The notes under the pieces were generated by a model. It did no database searches. It saw only the letters and a list, made by a program, of their open reading frames with translations, and had not been told where the DNA came from. From a virus: 45,299 bases of DNA. Location of the stretch: the IMG/VR virus record IMGVR_UViG_3300027659_000060, positions 1-45,299 of that record; one strand, written 5' to 3'. This document shows, in pieces, positions 28,974 to 38,630 of this stretch. The translations under genes were made by a program, and so were the position numbers. Positions within the stretch are counted from its first letter, which is position 1; each line of letters opens with the position of its first letter.

Positions 28974-30268
28974 TATGAAGGTCCACCTTCTACAGGGGGT
29001 GGGGATGGAGGTCCACTATACGTGGGGAATACCCCAGCAACTAGAGCGTCTGCTACGGCTGTTTCGGTAGCGACTAACTCAATAGTCATCGTGTCAGTCA
29101 GGCCAAGCGGAAGAGTAATTGAAGTAATTTTTGCTGGAAAAGGATTTCTTCCCGGCAACTCTAAAGAAACAATGTCGTTAGGATCAAGAGTTGGATCAGG
29201 GATAGTAGTAATAGTAAAAGTTCTAGTTCTGTCTTTAAGAATACTTTCAAGACGAAACTCAGCAGCTAACTCTGCTGCCACAGTGTCCCCGAGCAAGTCA
29301 GACTCGTAAAAGAAAGGAACATTACCAAATGGTCCTCCCCAGTAAGTCTTTGTTGAGTAGTCCAAATTTTCGTACACCCCTTGCACTGGGTATATATCGG
29401 CAATTCTTTCCCCTCTAGCCACTACTGCGTTATACAAACCATCCCGTGTATTTTTGGTTGACACACTGAATATAGGTGGAAGTGTCTGCGGGTCATCAGG
29501 TAATATTGATGGTAGGGCTTCAATTGTCTCTAACCGAAGCTTCCCTTCCCTACTGACAAAAGCTCTACAGTTAATAAACCCAGCTATATCAGTTATAGCT
29601 TTTCCTCTGTCTTCTTGGTACACAATAGAGGAGTAAGCAGGTATAACTGTTTCTGTTCCTAAAAATGCACCAGTACCATCACCTAGACCAAGACCAAAAT
29701 TACTTTTATCAATCTCAATTATTGCACCGTCTTGGCAAAGATAGTCAAGCTCTTCCTCAATTGTGTTACCAGGAGTTGGCTGAGTAATGGTTATCATTTT
29801 ATAGTCAATAATATTTGCTGTTCTATCTTCCCCGTCTATAGATACTTCGGCTCCCCCGTAGTACCAAAGTTTGGGATTGTTTTGTCCTTCAGGGTTGTCA
29901 TTGTTCCAGAATTCCCGGGCCGTATGAGACTGCACTCTAAAAATCCCAACTGGTACTTCTTCAATCTCAGATGTGCCAAGTCCATTTGTGTACTCAATAC
30001 CTCTATAAATACGAATTTCATGCCCATAAATACTGAGATCGCTATGAATTGTGTCTGGCAACAGAGACAAATCTGTGTCAAACGTAGTTAAACCTGAGAG
30101 AGATGACCTAGACAAGTCATCTGCTTTCAACGAGATGGACCCGCCGGAAATCTTTAAGTCAGGAATAACTATTTCTCCGTCGTACCAAACTTCTGCTCGT
30201 ACAGTCGGAGTATGGGACTTATATAAATTAGCGTAAAAGTATTCTTCCGAAGCACCTGTGTATGCCAT
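28973..30268 (-). CDS. Baseplate/minor tail protein, DUF5047-like
   Basis: The 431-residue protein begins with a strand-rich domain containing LSLLPDTIHSDLSIYGHEIR and EVPVGIFRVQSH, the pattern of a tail-tip or Dit/Tal-adjacent protein (DUF5047-type) in actinophages. Residues ~160-250 include a helical insertion with YLCQDGAIIEIDKS; the C-terminal part (DPNDIVSLELPG ... ITLPLGLTDTMTIELV) resembles a phage tail-hub fold. It ends in a Pro-rich tail. It probably sits at the tail tip between the 992-residue protein and the fibre proteins. AGGAGA precedes ATG 30268. Confidence 0.6.
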   Translation of the reverse strand: MAYTGASEEYFYANLYKSHTPTVRAEVWYDGEIVIPDLKISGGSISLKADDLSRSSLSGLTTFDTDLSLLPDTIHSDLSIYGHEIRIYRGIEYTNGLGTSEIEEVPVGIFRVQSHTAREFWNNDNPEGQNNPKLWYYGGAEVSIDGEDRTANIIDYKMITITQPTPGNTIEEELDYLCQDGAIIEIDKSNFGLGLGDGTGAFLGTETVIPAYSSIVYQEDRGKAITDIAGFINCRAFVSREGKLRLETIEALPSILPDDPQTLPPIFSVSTKNTRDGLYNAVVARGERIADIYPVQGVYENLDYSTKTYWGGPFGNVPFFYESDLLGDTVAAELAAEFRLESILKDRTRTFTITTIPDPTLDPNDIVSLELPGRNPFPAKITSITLPLGLTDTMTIELVATETAVADALVAGVFPTYSGPPSPPPVEGGPS

Positions 30269-30279
30269 GTGCTCTCCTG

Positions 30280-33258
30280 CTAATTAATTACGGCTGGATT
30301 AGAGACAACATAGTACCAAGTTGGAGCTTCTGTGGTATTAGCAACCAAGTCACCCCATGTGCTGTAAGAACCAGCAACTCCAGAAGGTGGCTCAACCTCT
30401 CCCCAAGTATTCTCTGTAACAAACAGTTGTTCAATAACTGGGAGTGCAACCTCTACAAAATCAATATTCCACTTACGCTCTGGCCTACTGATATGAGGCA
30501 GAATGACCGGCTCTTCAGCAACTTTACTGACAGCAATTGCAATTGCAGGTCTCTCTGGCCGCGCCTCGCTTATAACTCTGAACATCAGACTGCGCCCAGT
30601 AGAGAACAAAGTTCTCATCATGTTAGCTTGTTGTTGCGTGTGCGTGATCATCGTAATTGATCCACGAGCCGCCGACCTCTTACCAGAAAGAGCAATTGGA
30701 TACATAGATCCGATTACATCGTTGACACTCATTCGTTCTTGGTATTCAAACGGACGATAAATTTGTAGCGTTGCTGCTTGAATATAGTCAGTGTTCTTAG
30801 GGTCACTGACTAGACACTGGTAGCAGACTTGGGAATCGGTAGGTACTCCATCAAGAGTTATTGAAGCTGACGCCACCTCTACAGGCGCTGCTTCATACGA
30901 GACGTTATACGTCACGTGAGAGTCAAGCGGAACTGCCCTGTCAAAGTAGGTAGTGGTTCCGATAAACTCGTTATCGTAGAGAATTCTTTCTCCAGGATAA
31001 CCCGCCGTTGATCTAGTAATGATCAGAACCTTTGGGATTCCTTCGCTGTACTCAGCTGTCGCTCCGGACACTGCAGCAATTTTGTCAAAGTAAGCAGCAT
31101 TGGTAGCTCCGGTTGTACCAAACTCTACAAGTACATACCAACCAGTCGTCCCTGCAGGAGCTATTGCACCTTCAATAGTAGCCTCGTACCAAGTACCTAG
31201 AGTAGTTAAAGTCTCTGTTGTTCCCCATTCAATTGTTCCAGCAGTTCCTTGCCACAAAATTCCAACACGACCAGTAGTGACGTTTGCGTCTCCCCTAGCC
31301 AAACTTGCTACTGCTGATTTAGTTGCTCCAGGAATAGCTGACCCAACCAGACCACTGCTAACTCTGATTGTTCCACTAGCTACGTCCGTTGTGGTTGCTA
31401 CACCATACCCAGAACCAACTGCTCCAGCAGCAGGAGAGTCGTCTAATGCTGGATAGCTCCAGTCTATATCTTCAGCTCTACTAGTTGAAATTTTGTCAAA
31501 AAGTGCTCCAGTACTATCCGCAGAGAACTTAAACTCTATAACTACTCTCCATCCGGTTGCTCCTGCGGGGGCTGTCATGTTCGGAAGGGAACTCTCTGTC
31601 CAAGTTCCAACCGTCAGTGACTGGTATTCTGAAGGATAGGAAAAAGTGTAAGCGGGAGATCCCAACCACTCAATCCCAACTCTTCCTCCGATAGCTTTAT
31701 TGTCTCGTGCACTCAGCATTGCTGAGACAGAGACAACATCTCCTTCTACGCAGTCTTTGGTACCAGTCTCGTAGACTACTGGAAGAGTTTCACTATTGCT
31801 ATGTTCGTTAGACGTAACCAGTCCATACCCGTCACCAACTACAGGCTCAAACACCTGACCAGGTACACCATCTATAGTGGTAGTAATACCAGGCACTGAC
31901 CAATAAGCAGTTGATCCCTCACCAGCAGAAACTTTGTCAAAATATCCTTCTGCCTGCGCCCCAGCACTAGAAGCAATAGTAAATTCAATGACTACTCTAA
32001 ACCCAATGTTTCCGGCGGCGGCTGTTCCAGTAGCAGTTGCTTGCTGCCAAGTGTAAGCATTGGGGGTTATCGCAGTCCCCCAGTCAATTGTTGATGTGTT
32101 GTCCCAGTTGATTCCAACTCTTGCACTGGTTATATATGTTGCACTTTTTGTGGATAGATACGCAGAGGCGTACCGTGTAGTTCCCACCGCAAGAGTTCCA
32201 CCAACTCTCTCGCTAAACACACGGTTTGTTCCAACTCCTGCTGTGTTTAGCGCGCTGTTTACGAGAACTCCGTGGTTCTCACCAACAGCCGCAAAGTCTC
32301 CTGCTACGGAACTAGGGTAGTACCACTCTCCGACCGAGTCCAAAGCACGACCACCTAAGTGTGCTTTATCAAACAAAAGAGAGTTTCCTGCTGCAGTAGC
32401 AGTGTACTCAACGACTAGTTGAGCACTTGTTACTGAGGAAGCTGCAGACACGGTATTAAGGCTTAACTTAGTCCACGCGCCCGTTGACACAGTCACGTAA
32501 GAGGACCAAGTTGTTGTGCCTCCGCTCCACTTAATTCCAACTCGTGCTTGTGTAAATGTTCCAGTAAATTTTCTTACGTACACAATTGCTGCGTAGCCAG
32601 TTGACGTAGTTGCAGCAATTGTTGCTGTTTTTACACTACAAGCCCCAGAAGCAGTAGAAGAAAATTGACCACAGTGTTCTCCGATGAGTGGAGAGACAAA
32701 AGCACTTGATGGAACTCTAGTTAAAGAAGCGCAGTTTGTGTTAGTTATCCAAGTACCAATAGAGTGTTCAATACTTGCTGTATCAGAGGTTAACTGATTT
32801 TCTTGAGCAGCATTTGTACTAGCAAGACCGCCTGGAATAAAGGCTGTTTTACTCCCAGTTCGCGGGTCAAATGAACTGAGTACTTCCCAACTCCCAGTTG
32901 ATGATCCTAGACCCTCAAGTACCGCACTCCCATACGACAGCAGGTTTTTAGCTGGTCCTTCACTAGTGTAGGAAATAAGTCCATAGTCAGTATCCCAGTC
33001 ACCTATTCCTGCATCAAGACTGGCTGACTCAGGAGTAAGTACGTTTTCGTCTGAGCTTTTAGTTACATGGTCAACAAGAGATATAGTCTTTGTCCCAAGA
33101 TATAGCTCTTCTTTGTGCCAGTTTCCAGCACTCTGCTCAAGACTTGCATCTATTCCGTCTAACTGGTTTGCAGCCCCACCTGCTTCTATATCAATTTGAA
33201 CGGTCGTGGGCTTACCGTTGTACGGCTCAACTCCGGATAGGTTGATTGACACTGACAT
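30280..33258 (-). CDS. Large minor tail protein with four repeated carbohydrate-binding-like modules
   Basis: The 992-residue protein starts at ATG 33258, sharing one base with the tape-measure stop. Between residues ~150 and ~735 a ~145-residue module occurs four times, each with a G-R-VGI-W strand and a closing FDKi motif near 295, 439, 586 and 722. This is the CBM4/9-like jelly-roll seen in phage tails. The C-terminal ~250 residues contain ITLDGVPTDSQVCYQ and YQERMSVNDVIGSMYPIAL, a probable baseplate-joining domain. Position directly after the tape measure suggests the distal tail or baseplate; the modules may bind cell-wall glycans. Confidence 0.65.
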   Translation of the reverse strand: MSVSINLSGVEPYNGKPTTVQIDIEAGGAANQLDGIDASLEQSAGNWHKEELYLGTKTISLVDHVTKSSDENVLTPESASLDAGIGDWDTDYGLISYTSEGPAKNLLSYGSAVLEGLGSSTGSWEVLSSFDPRTGSKTAFIPGGLASTNAAQENQLTSDTASIEHSIGTWITNTNCASLTRVPSSAFVSPLIGEHCGQFSSTASGACSVKTATIAATTSTGYAAIVYVRKFTGTFTQARVGIKWSGGTTTWSSYVTVSTGAWTKLSLNTVSAASSVTSAQLVVEYTATAAGNSLLFDKAHLGGRALDSVGEWYYPSSVAGDFAAVGENHGVLVNSALNTAGVGTNRVFSERVGGTLAVGTTRYASAYLSTKSATYITSARVGINWDNTSTIDWGTAITPNAYTWQQATATGTAAAGNIGFRVVIEFTIASSAGAQAEGYFDKVSAGEGSTAYWSVPGITTTIDGVPGQVFEPVVGDGYGLVTSNEHSNSETLPVVYETGTKDCVEGDVVSVSAMLSARDNKAIGGRVGIEWLGSPAYTFSYPSEYQSLTVGTWTESSLPNMTAPAGATGWRVVIEFKFSADSTGALFDKISTSRAEDIDWSYPALDDSPAAGAVGSGYGVATTTDVASGTIRVSSGLVGSAIPGATKSAVASLARGDANVTTGRVGILWQGTAGTIEWGTTETLTTLGTWYEATIEGAIAPAGTTGWYVLVEFGTTGATNAAYFDKIAAVSGATAEYSEGIPKVLIITRSTAGYPGERILYDNEFIGTTTYFDRAVPLDSHVTYNVSYEAAPVEVASASITLDGVPTDSQVCYQCLVSDPKNTDYIQAATLQIYRPFEYQERMSVNDVIGSMYPIALSGKRSAARGSITMITHTQQQANMMRTLFSTGRSLMFRVISEARPERPAIAIAVSKVAEEPVILPHISRPERKWNIDFVEVALPVIEQLFVTENTWGEVEPPSGVAGSYSTWGDLVANTTEAPTWYYVVSNPAVIN

Positions 33259-36200
33259 TAGTTAACCGGCCTTGAGTAGTTGGTGCGGCGTGCGTCTCGG
33301 ACAGACTTGCCATTCATCTTAACATCAACGATGTCTTGAATCTGCTGGTTCCCGACGAACACTTGGATGTTAATATCTTTCTCAGATGAGTCTCCCTGCA
33401 GTGCCGCAAGAATCTGACGCTCAGCCGGAGTAAACCCGTTCGAGTCAAGAGGCGTAACGCGCTCTGCACGACCTGCTTCTGCTAGAAGAGCTAGAGTTCC
33501 AGAAGACGAGGGGCTGATAAGTCCACCTGCAGCGAGCATATACGGGTTTTTTAGCTGATCAAGTATTGTGCTTCTTCCAAACATGTTTGCTGACAGTCCA
33601 GGTATCTTTGGAATTATTACGCCACTTTGTGTTGGTACAAATAATTCTGGGCGCTTTTCACCGACAATGTATGGACGACCCTTAACAACTGGACCACCAG
33701 CTTCCTGCGTAGCGATCCTTCTACCACGCACAACAATACCAAACGATGTACCACTCCAGCTTTTAATATCGTTAAAGAATGTTTTACTGGCTGCATCTTT
33801 TGCTGTTATAGAGACCTCTACTTTGGGCGTAACAATTAAGTTTTTCAGAAGCCCCATCTTGTCAGCTAAACCCTCTGCTTCAGTTTTTGAAGCCCCCATT
33901 TTTTCTGCAAGAGCAACAAATTTAGCTCGCTGGACTTCCATTACCCTGTTTACAGCACGATCAGCTTCAGCTTTTTTACCAGACTCGGTTGTTGCTTTAC
34001 TAGTTGCCAAAATATTATCGTATGTAGCGGTAGCTAGATCCTTAACTTGACCTGAAATATCGCGCAAAGCGGCACGATTTGCTCGGCCCTTATCAGTGTT
34101 ATCACTTAGAGTTCTACCATTTTCTTTTATTGCATCAGTTGCATCAGCGAATGCTCCCTTAAGGTTGTCGCTAGCAGCTTGCGTGTTAACGAATCCTCCG
34201 TCAAGCAAGTCAAGCGCAGTTCTGAGGGCATTAGTTTTATCTGTGGCAGTAGAAGTTTCGTCTGCAAGAACTTTTTGCGCTTCCATTAGCTCAGTTGAAA
34301 CTATTTTGGTTCTTACTGTACTAGTTATAGCATTTTCTAGAGCAATTTTATTTTCTATATATGAAGCATTAGAGTCTAGAACGCCCACTGACAGCAGACG
34401 AACGGAAGACTCTGCAAGACCGTACTGAGTTGCAAGTTCCTTAATCGGCCCATCAGTAGCAGCAAGGGCTGCTTGGTTTGCCGCAAGCTCAGCATTAAGT
34501 CCTTCTAGTGTGCTCTTTCCTGTGACCCCTTCTTTTACGACATCACCAAGAACACGAGTAAACCTGTTCCATCCGTCACTAACCGACGTTACTTTTTCTA
34601 AGCTGTACGCTTTATCAAGATCTTGAATAGCTTGCCGTGTCTTGTCAGTTTTGTCTCTTAGCTTATCCAGCCCCTCAAGAGAGTACCCCTTCTGGAAGTC
34701 TTCTCTTGCTTTCTTTGAGTCTCTCAGCACATCACTATATTTTTTAACTGATACACCTGCACCAATAAGAATTGCACCTAAGAGTACAAACCCAGCCGCG
34801 ACTGCCGAACCCGCAAGAGTTACACCACTAACAAAACCAGCAAGTACTCTTCCTATCTGACCGAATACTTGGCCCCAGCTAACCCCAAAACCTTTTATTA
34901 ACCGTCCAAACTGTGAAAACGATTTCCATGCGTTAGATAGCATCGGTATAATTGGTCCAAGGATTGCCTTAGCAAAGAATACGAACGCGTATCCAAGAAG
35001 TCTGAGTGCTACGAGTATTGAGAAAATTACACCAGCAACTTTTGCAAAAAATCCAACAATAGGAGTTATTATTGCAATACCTATTCTAAGCGTATCAAAG
35101 AATGCTTTAATAGCTCCGGTATCAGTCAAAGCATCAACAAACTTAAGAACTTGAATCACGAGTGCAGCAAACGCAGGAGCAGCATCCATAATCTTCGTTC
35201 CAATTTTTTCAAGAAGCGGAATAGCTTCTTGGTACTTTTGCAAAGCTTCGTTGAACGCTGGACTTGCGCCAAGCTTGAACAAAATCTTTACAAGCCCACT
35301 GGCAAGCTTCATAATTTCTTGAAAGTTTAGTGCCGACGAGTTGAAGAAGTCTTCGAATCCCTTTGTGTTGCCTTTTATACTGGACTCAAGATCTCTAAGT
35401 GTCCCAGTAAATTGCTTGAACAGGTAAATACCGCTTGGAAGTGCTGCTCCTGCAAGCCCCTTCAGAACATCCCAAAGCGCGGAAAAATAACCAAAGACAA
35501 TCTCAGCTACGTTACCAGCTCTGGAGAACGTGTCAGATAGTTCTGCAATCCCACCCTCTGTCTCAAGTGAGGCGCGGTACGCACCCGTGAGTGTCTCAAC
35601 CCATTTAGCAAACTCTAGTGTGACTGGAGCAGCTGCCTTTAGAACGTAGACGAGTATCGCAGTTAAGTCTTTAATAACGGAACCTATAGTTCCAAGAATT
35701 GTTGCGTTAGACTGCATCAAGTCAAAAAATTGTTGCCTAAAGAATGGGTTCTTAAATAGATCAATTAAACCTGCAACAAAATCACCAAGAACTGCTGCAG
35801 TGTTAACAAAGGCATCTTTTAACTGATTAAAAAATGATGTTGCTCCCTTTTCTTTGAAAAGGTCTTTAAGAGCCGCAGTAACTGGTGGGAAAAATCCATC
35901 ACCAACAGCATTTTTAAGTTCCTGAAACATTGGCTGAAGCGACACAATAAATTTTACAAATTCTCTTTGCGCCGGAGAAAGTTTTTTCAGTGCTTCTTGG
36001 AACTTATTAACTGCTCCTGTAGCCCCAGATGCAGCTGCCCCACCTTGCCTACGAGCATAAGCTAGGTCAGACAAAGCGTCTGCAATTGCTTCTTGAGATT
36101 CTCTAGTCGCAATCGCCTGTTCTTCAAGCGCCCTCATCAACGCTTCTTGAGACTCAATAACTTTTTGATCAGCATCTACAATGTCATTCTTTACAGCAAG

Positions 36201-37412
36201 GACTTCTTGTGATCCTTCAATACCTGCTTCAGCAGACTTTCTCTGCTCTTCAGTAAGATCAGCATTTCTATCTTTTGCTTCTCGGTAGTTGAGCTCAGCT
36301 TCCTTGAATGTAAGTTCAACTTCTCTACGTGCTCTATTATCTGGTGGGAGTGACTGAACAGCGATCAACTGTCTTTGAGCATTTTCAAGCGCAATACCAG
36401 CACGCTCTTCAGCCAGTGCAGCTCCCTCAACACTAAACGCTAGTTGCTGTGCTGCTTCGGCTGCTTCGACTCTAGCTCTAGTAAGTTGTCTTTGAAGGTC
36501 TAAAGAGTCATTTACAGCATCCGACAAGTCTTGCTCAGCTGCTGCTACGTTTCTAAGATTTTTAACTGCACTTTCTTCGGCGCTCTGGTACGCGTCACGA
36601 AGTCTGCGCAGGGCGAGTTCAATAGCTCTTGCATTGTCGCTACCAGATCTAGCTGCTCGTGCTCCAGATTTAGTGCTTTGTTCAAAACCAGCACCGAGTG
36701 CTTCACCAACCCCGCGAAAAGCCAGAATTAGTGTAAGTGCTCCTTGAAGCACAGCACCAAGAAGAGCCGGAAGCACAATGAGTGACTGAGCTGCAAAAGC
36801 AACAGCACTACCAAGAGAGAACAGACCAGAAACAAGAGCACCAATTGCTCCACCAAGCTGTACAACAACTTGGCCAACAATGTTTCCTGTAAGAATCATC
36901 ATGTCTAATTGTTTACGTGCTGCTTTGCCCTCTTGTGCAAACTTACTTAAACCTTTTGACCCATCGGCAAACCCATCCATAGCGCCGCTCAGAGATTGAG
37001 TTGCCTGGCCTAATCCTTGACTAACTGAACTAAAAGCTTGTGACGCACCACCAGCGGTTTGAGCAACATTAGATATTAATTCTGAAAGAGACGCTAATGC
37101 TGATCCAGACCCATTACTGGAAGTAACAAGCTCACTCAGTACCTCTGCCGTTGACCCAAGATTTCCTGAAGCGTTTTTTGCAGAGTCTCCTAGTCTGTCT
37201 GAGCTGTCAGATACGCCGTCTAGAGAGGCGCTTACATTAGCATCTACAGCATCACTAAATGCGTCACCAAAAGCATCGCCTGCTTGCTGACCACCGATTC
37301 TGCTTTGGATTTCTGCTGCGGATACACCAGCCGTCACTGCATCTGCAATAGCACGACGGAGAGGATCAGCATTCGCGCGTATGTTTACAAACGCTTCGCC
37401 AACAGTGGCCAT
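33258..37412 (-). CDS. Tape measure protein
   Basis: This is the longest gene in the window, 1384 residues. It has the expected tape-measure organisation: a helical N-terminal part, a long coiled-coil region (~260-450, rich in Glu/Ala/Arg heptads), hydrophobic segments (for example near 175-235 and in the stretch ending LVALRLLGYAFVFFAKAILG), and a C-terminal domain containing a VGEKRPELFVPTQSG motif common in siphovirus tape measures. It sets tail length and assists DNA ejection. Using about 1.5 angstroms per residue, tail length would be near 200 nm. It follows the tail chaperones and precedes the minor tail genes, the canonical order. Confidence 0.9.
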   Translation of the reverse strand: MATVGEAFVNIRANADPLRRAIADAVTAGVSAAEIQSRIGGQQAGDAFGDAFSDAVDANVSASLDGVSDSSDRLGDSAKNASGNLGSTAEVLSELVTSSNGSGSALASLSELISNVAQTAGGASQAFSSVSQGLGQATQSLSGAMDGFADGSKGLSKFAQEGKAARKQLDMMILTGNIVGQVVVQLGGAIGALVSGLFSLGSAVAFAAQSLIVLPALLGAVLQGALTLILAFRGVGEALGAGFEQSTKSGARAARSGSDNARAIELALRRLRDAYQSAEESAVKNLRNVAAAEQDLSDAVNDSLDLQRQLTRARVEAAEAAQQLAFSVEGAALAEERAGIALENAQRQLIAVQSLPPDNRARREVELTFKEAELNYREAKDRNADLTEEQRKSAEAGIEGSQEVLAVKNDIVDADQKVIESQEALMRALEEQAIATRESQEAIADALSDLAYARRQGGAAASGATGAVNKFQEALKKLSPAQREFVKFIVSLQPMFQELKNAVGDGFFPPVTAALKDLFKEKGATSFFNQLKDAFVNTAAVLGDFVAGLIDLFKNPFFRQQFFDLMQSNATILGTIGSVIKDLTAILVYVLKAAAPVTLEFAKWVETLTGAYRASLETEGGIAELSDTFSRAGNVAEIVFGYFSALWDVLKGLAGAALPSGIYLFKQFTGTLRDLESSIKGNTKGFEDFFNSSALNFQEIMKLASGLVKILFKLGASPAFNEALQKYQEAIPLLEKIGTKIMDAAPAFAALVIQVLKFVDALTDTGAIKAFFDTLRIGIAIITPIVGFFAKVAGVIFSILVALRLLGYAFVFFAKAILGPIIPMLSNAWKSFSQFGRLIKGFGVSWGQVFGQIGRVLAGFVSGVTLAGSAVAAGFVLLGAILIGAGVSVKKYSDVLRDSKKAREDFQKGYSLEGLDKLRDKTDKTRQAIQDLDKAYSLEKVTSVSDGWNRFTRVLGDVVKEGVTGKSTLEGLNAELAANQAALAATDGPIKELATQYGLAESSVRLLSVGVLDSNASYIENKIALENAITSTVRTKIVSTELMEAQKVLADETSTATDKTNALRTALDLLDGGFVNTQAASDNLKGAFADATDAIKENGRTLSDNTDKGRANRAALRDISGQVKDLATATYDNILATSKATTESGKKAEADRAVNRVMEVQRAKFVALAEKMGASKTEAEGLADKMGLLKNLIVTPKVEVSITAKDAASKTFFNDIKSWSGTSFGIVVRGRRIATQEAGGPVVKGRPYIVGEKRPELFVPTQSGVIIPKIPGLSANMFGRSTILDQLKNPYMLAAGGLISPSSSGTLALLAEAGRAERVTPLDSNGFTPAERQILAALQGDSSEKDINIQVFVGNQQIQDIVDVKMNGKSVRDARRTNYSRPVN

Positions 37413-37424
37413 GCCTCACTCCTC

Positions 37425-37745
37425 TCAGCCCAGTGGTGCGTCTAATCCTTCAAAAGGATTATTGGGGTCATTTGTCATCGGAGTGGGTGGTACATACGGC
37501 GTATGTGTCATCTTGGGCATCGCCGTTTTTGGTGTTGATTCTGCAGAGTAGTTAGAATCAAAACCGTAACTAGGTGAGGAACTGGAAGATCCCCAACTAT
37601 ATTCTACCCCATACACACCGTAGATCATTGATCTAGCACTGTGCTTGGCTTCGTGCACCTCTTTTTCAGACGGAGGATTGTCAGTCTCAAAGCAATAATG
37701 AGCTATATCTAGGAAATCGCTCATCGGAAGCTTTGAGAGTGACAA
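37425..37745 (-). CDS. Tail assembly chaperone, -1 frameshift extension
   Basis: This frame lies one base back from the preceding chaperone frame. It is open from about 37874 to 37425 and reads on from the upstream gene as GKWAADHWPYFRGWYLV and then SLSKLPMSDFLDIAHYCFE. The possible TTG start at 37745 has no good ribosome-binding site, so the protein is more likely made as the extended chaperone (start 38170, end 37425) by -1 frameshifting near 37829-37835. The last ~50 residues are Ser/Pro-rich and probably disordered. Extended and short chaperones jointly coat the tape measure during tail assembly. Confidence 0.75.
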   Translation of the reverse strand: MSLSKLPMSDFLDIAHYCFETDNPPSEKEVHEAKHSARSMIYGVYGVEYSWGSSSSSPSYGFDSNYSAESTPKTAMPKMTHTPYVPPTPMTNDPNNPFEGLDAPLG

Positions 37746-37762
37746 TCTAGGTTCTCCTGAAA

Positions 37763-38170
37763 CTACGCCTGAACTTCCGGAGTTGACGAGATACCATCCT
37801 CTGAAGTAAGGCCAGTGGTCTGCAGCCCATTTTCCGAAGAAGAGGGCCGCATCGTAGGGCGCTCTGCGTACTGCTCAATGAGCCACTCAAGGATGGCTAC
37901 TAAGCCTTCCATACTGACAACGGTGTCAGTTCCCTCAATAATCTCTGTGAATCGGTCAAAATCTTCAGGAATAACAGCGTCCTTGAAAAGATCCATAATG
38001 GTTGCAACTCCACCACTGGGACTTTCAGCAGCCTGGATAACCCGCACGAGTGCAGTTCCAGGAAGGGCTGGGCGGCATCTGAATGTCTCGCCGAGTAGTG
38101 TGAATGAAATTTCTTCTAGGTCCTCAGGGCGAAAAACCCCTACTGACCCAAATTCCTTGTGACGTGCCAT
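37763..38170 (-). CDS. Tail assembly chaperone, short form
   Basis: The 135-residue protein starts at ATG 38170 after AGGAG. Its N-terminal strand and GETFRCRPALPGTALVRVIQ segment, followed by VVSMEGLVAILEWLIEQYAE and a Ser-rich end, is the usual form of actinophage tail chaperones located just before the tape measure. Its frame is the zero frame for the programmed frameshift that produces the long form ending at 37425. Confidence 0.8.
   Translation of the reverse strand: MARHKEFGSVGVFRPEDLEEISFTLLGETFRCRPALPGTALVRVIQAAESPSGGVATIMDLFKDAVIPEDFDRFTEIIEGTDTVVSMEGLVAILEWLIEQYAERPTMRPSSSENGLQTTGLTSEDGISSTPEVQA
37829..37835 (-). other. Candidate -1 frameshift slippery site
   Basis: On the minus strand the heptamer G GAA AAT sits in the zero frame of the short chaperone. 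The -1 frame is closed by a TGA at 37877-37875 and open afterwards, so any -1 shift must fall between there and the zero-frame stop at 37765-37763; this heptamer lies inside that interval. It is not a classical X-XXY-YYZ site, so the exact position is uncertain. Confidence 0.5.
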
Positions 38171-38231
38171 TTCGTTAATCTCCTAAGACAGGTGTCGGGT
38201 GTCGCCGTGAACTGGCGTTGTCTAAATTGTA

Positions 38232-38615
38232 CTACAGTCTGGCGGCTGGTAGTGCCTTGAGTAGGTACGGATTTGGACGAGTTCCAGGGTGGAGTACAGA
38301 AGTCTCAAAAATTATACGTCCTCTGCTGGGGAATCTAAGGAACCCACCGGGCTTTGCTGTGATTACGTGCCGTCTTGTCCCGTTGTGGTGGTCTAGCGCG
38401 TAAGGTAGAGATGAGCCTACTCTGCAGTAGATACCTCTAAAGTCCCTTTGCATAGAGGAATTAATGCTGGTACGGAGAGCACCGCTCTCTTTTCCGGCGA
38501 ACTTCTTAGCCGCGATCTCTACTTTTCTTCCGCGTCTGGCGAGTTCCCTACCAACTGGGCCATTTTGGTTGTTAAGAAAATCAAACATAGCGGACTCGTT
38601 TAGCTTAAATCGCAT
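38232..38615 (-). CDS. HK97 gp10-like tail component
   Basis: I use ATG 38615 because GGGAG is about ten bases upstream; GTG 38624 would be too close to it. The 127-residue protein contains GPVGRELARRGRKVEIAAKK, then SGALRTSINS and PYALDHHNGT, the K/R-rich helix followed by YA..H..GTR that characterises HK97 gp10-type proteins. These sit at the head-tail junction or tail terminus. The C-terminus LHPGTRPNPYLLKAL matches the family ending. Confidence 0.75.
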   Translation of the reverse strand: MRFKLNESAMFDFLNNQNGPVGRELARRGRKVEIAAKKFAGKESGALRTSINSSMQRDFRGIYCRVGSSLPYALDHHNGTRRHVITAKPGGFLRFPSRGRIIFETSVLHPGTRPNPYLLKALPAARL

Positions 38616-38630
38616 TATTAACACTCTCCC

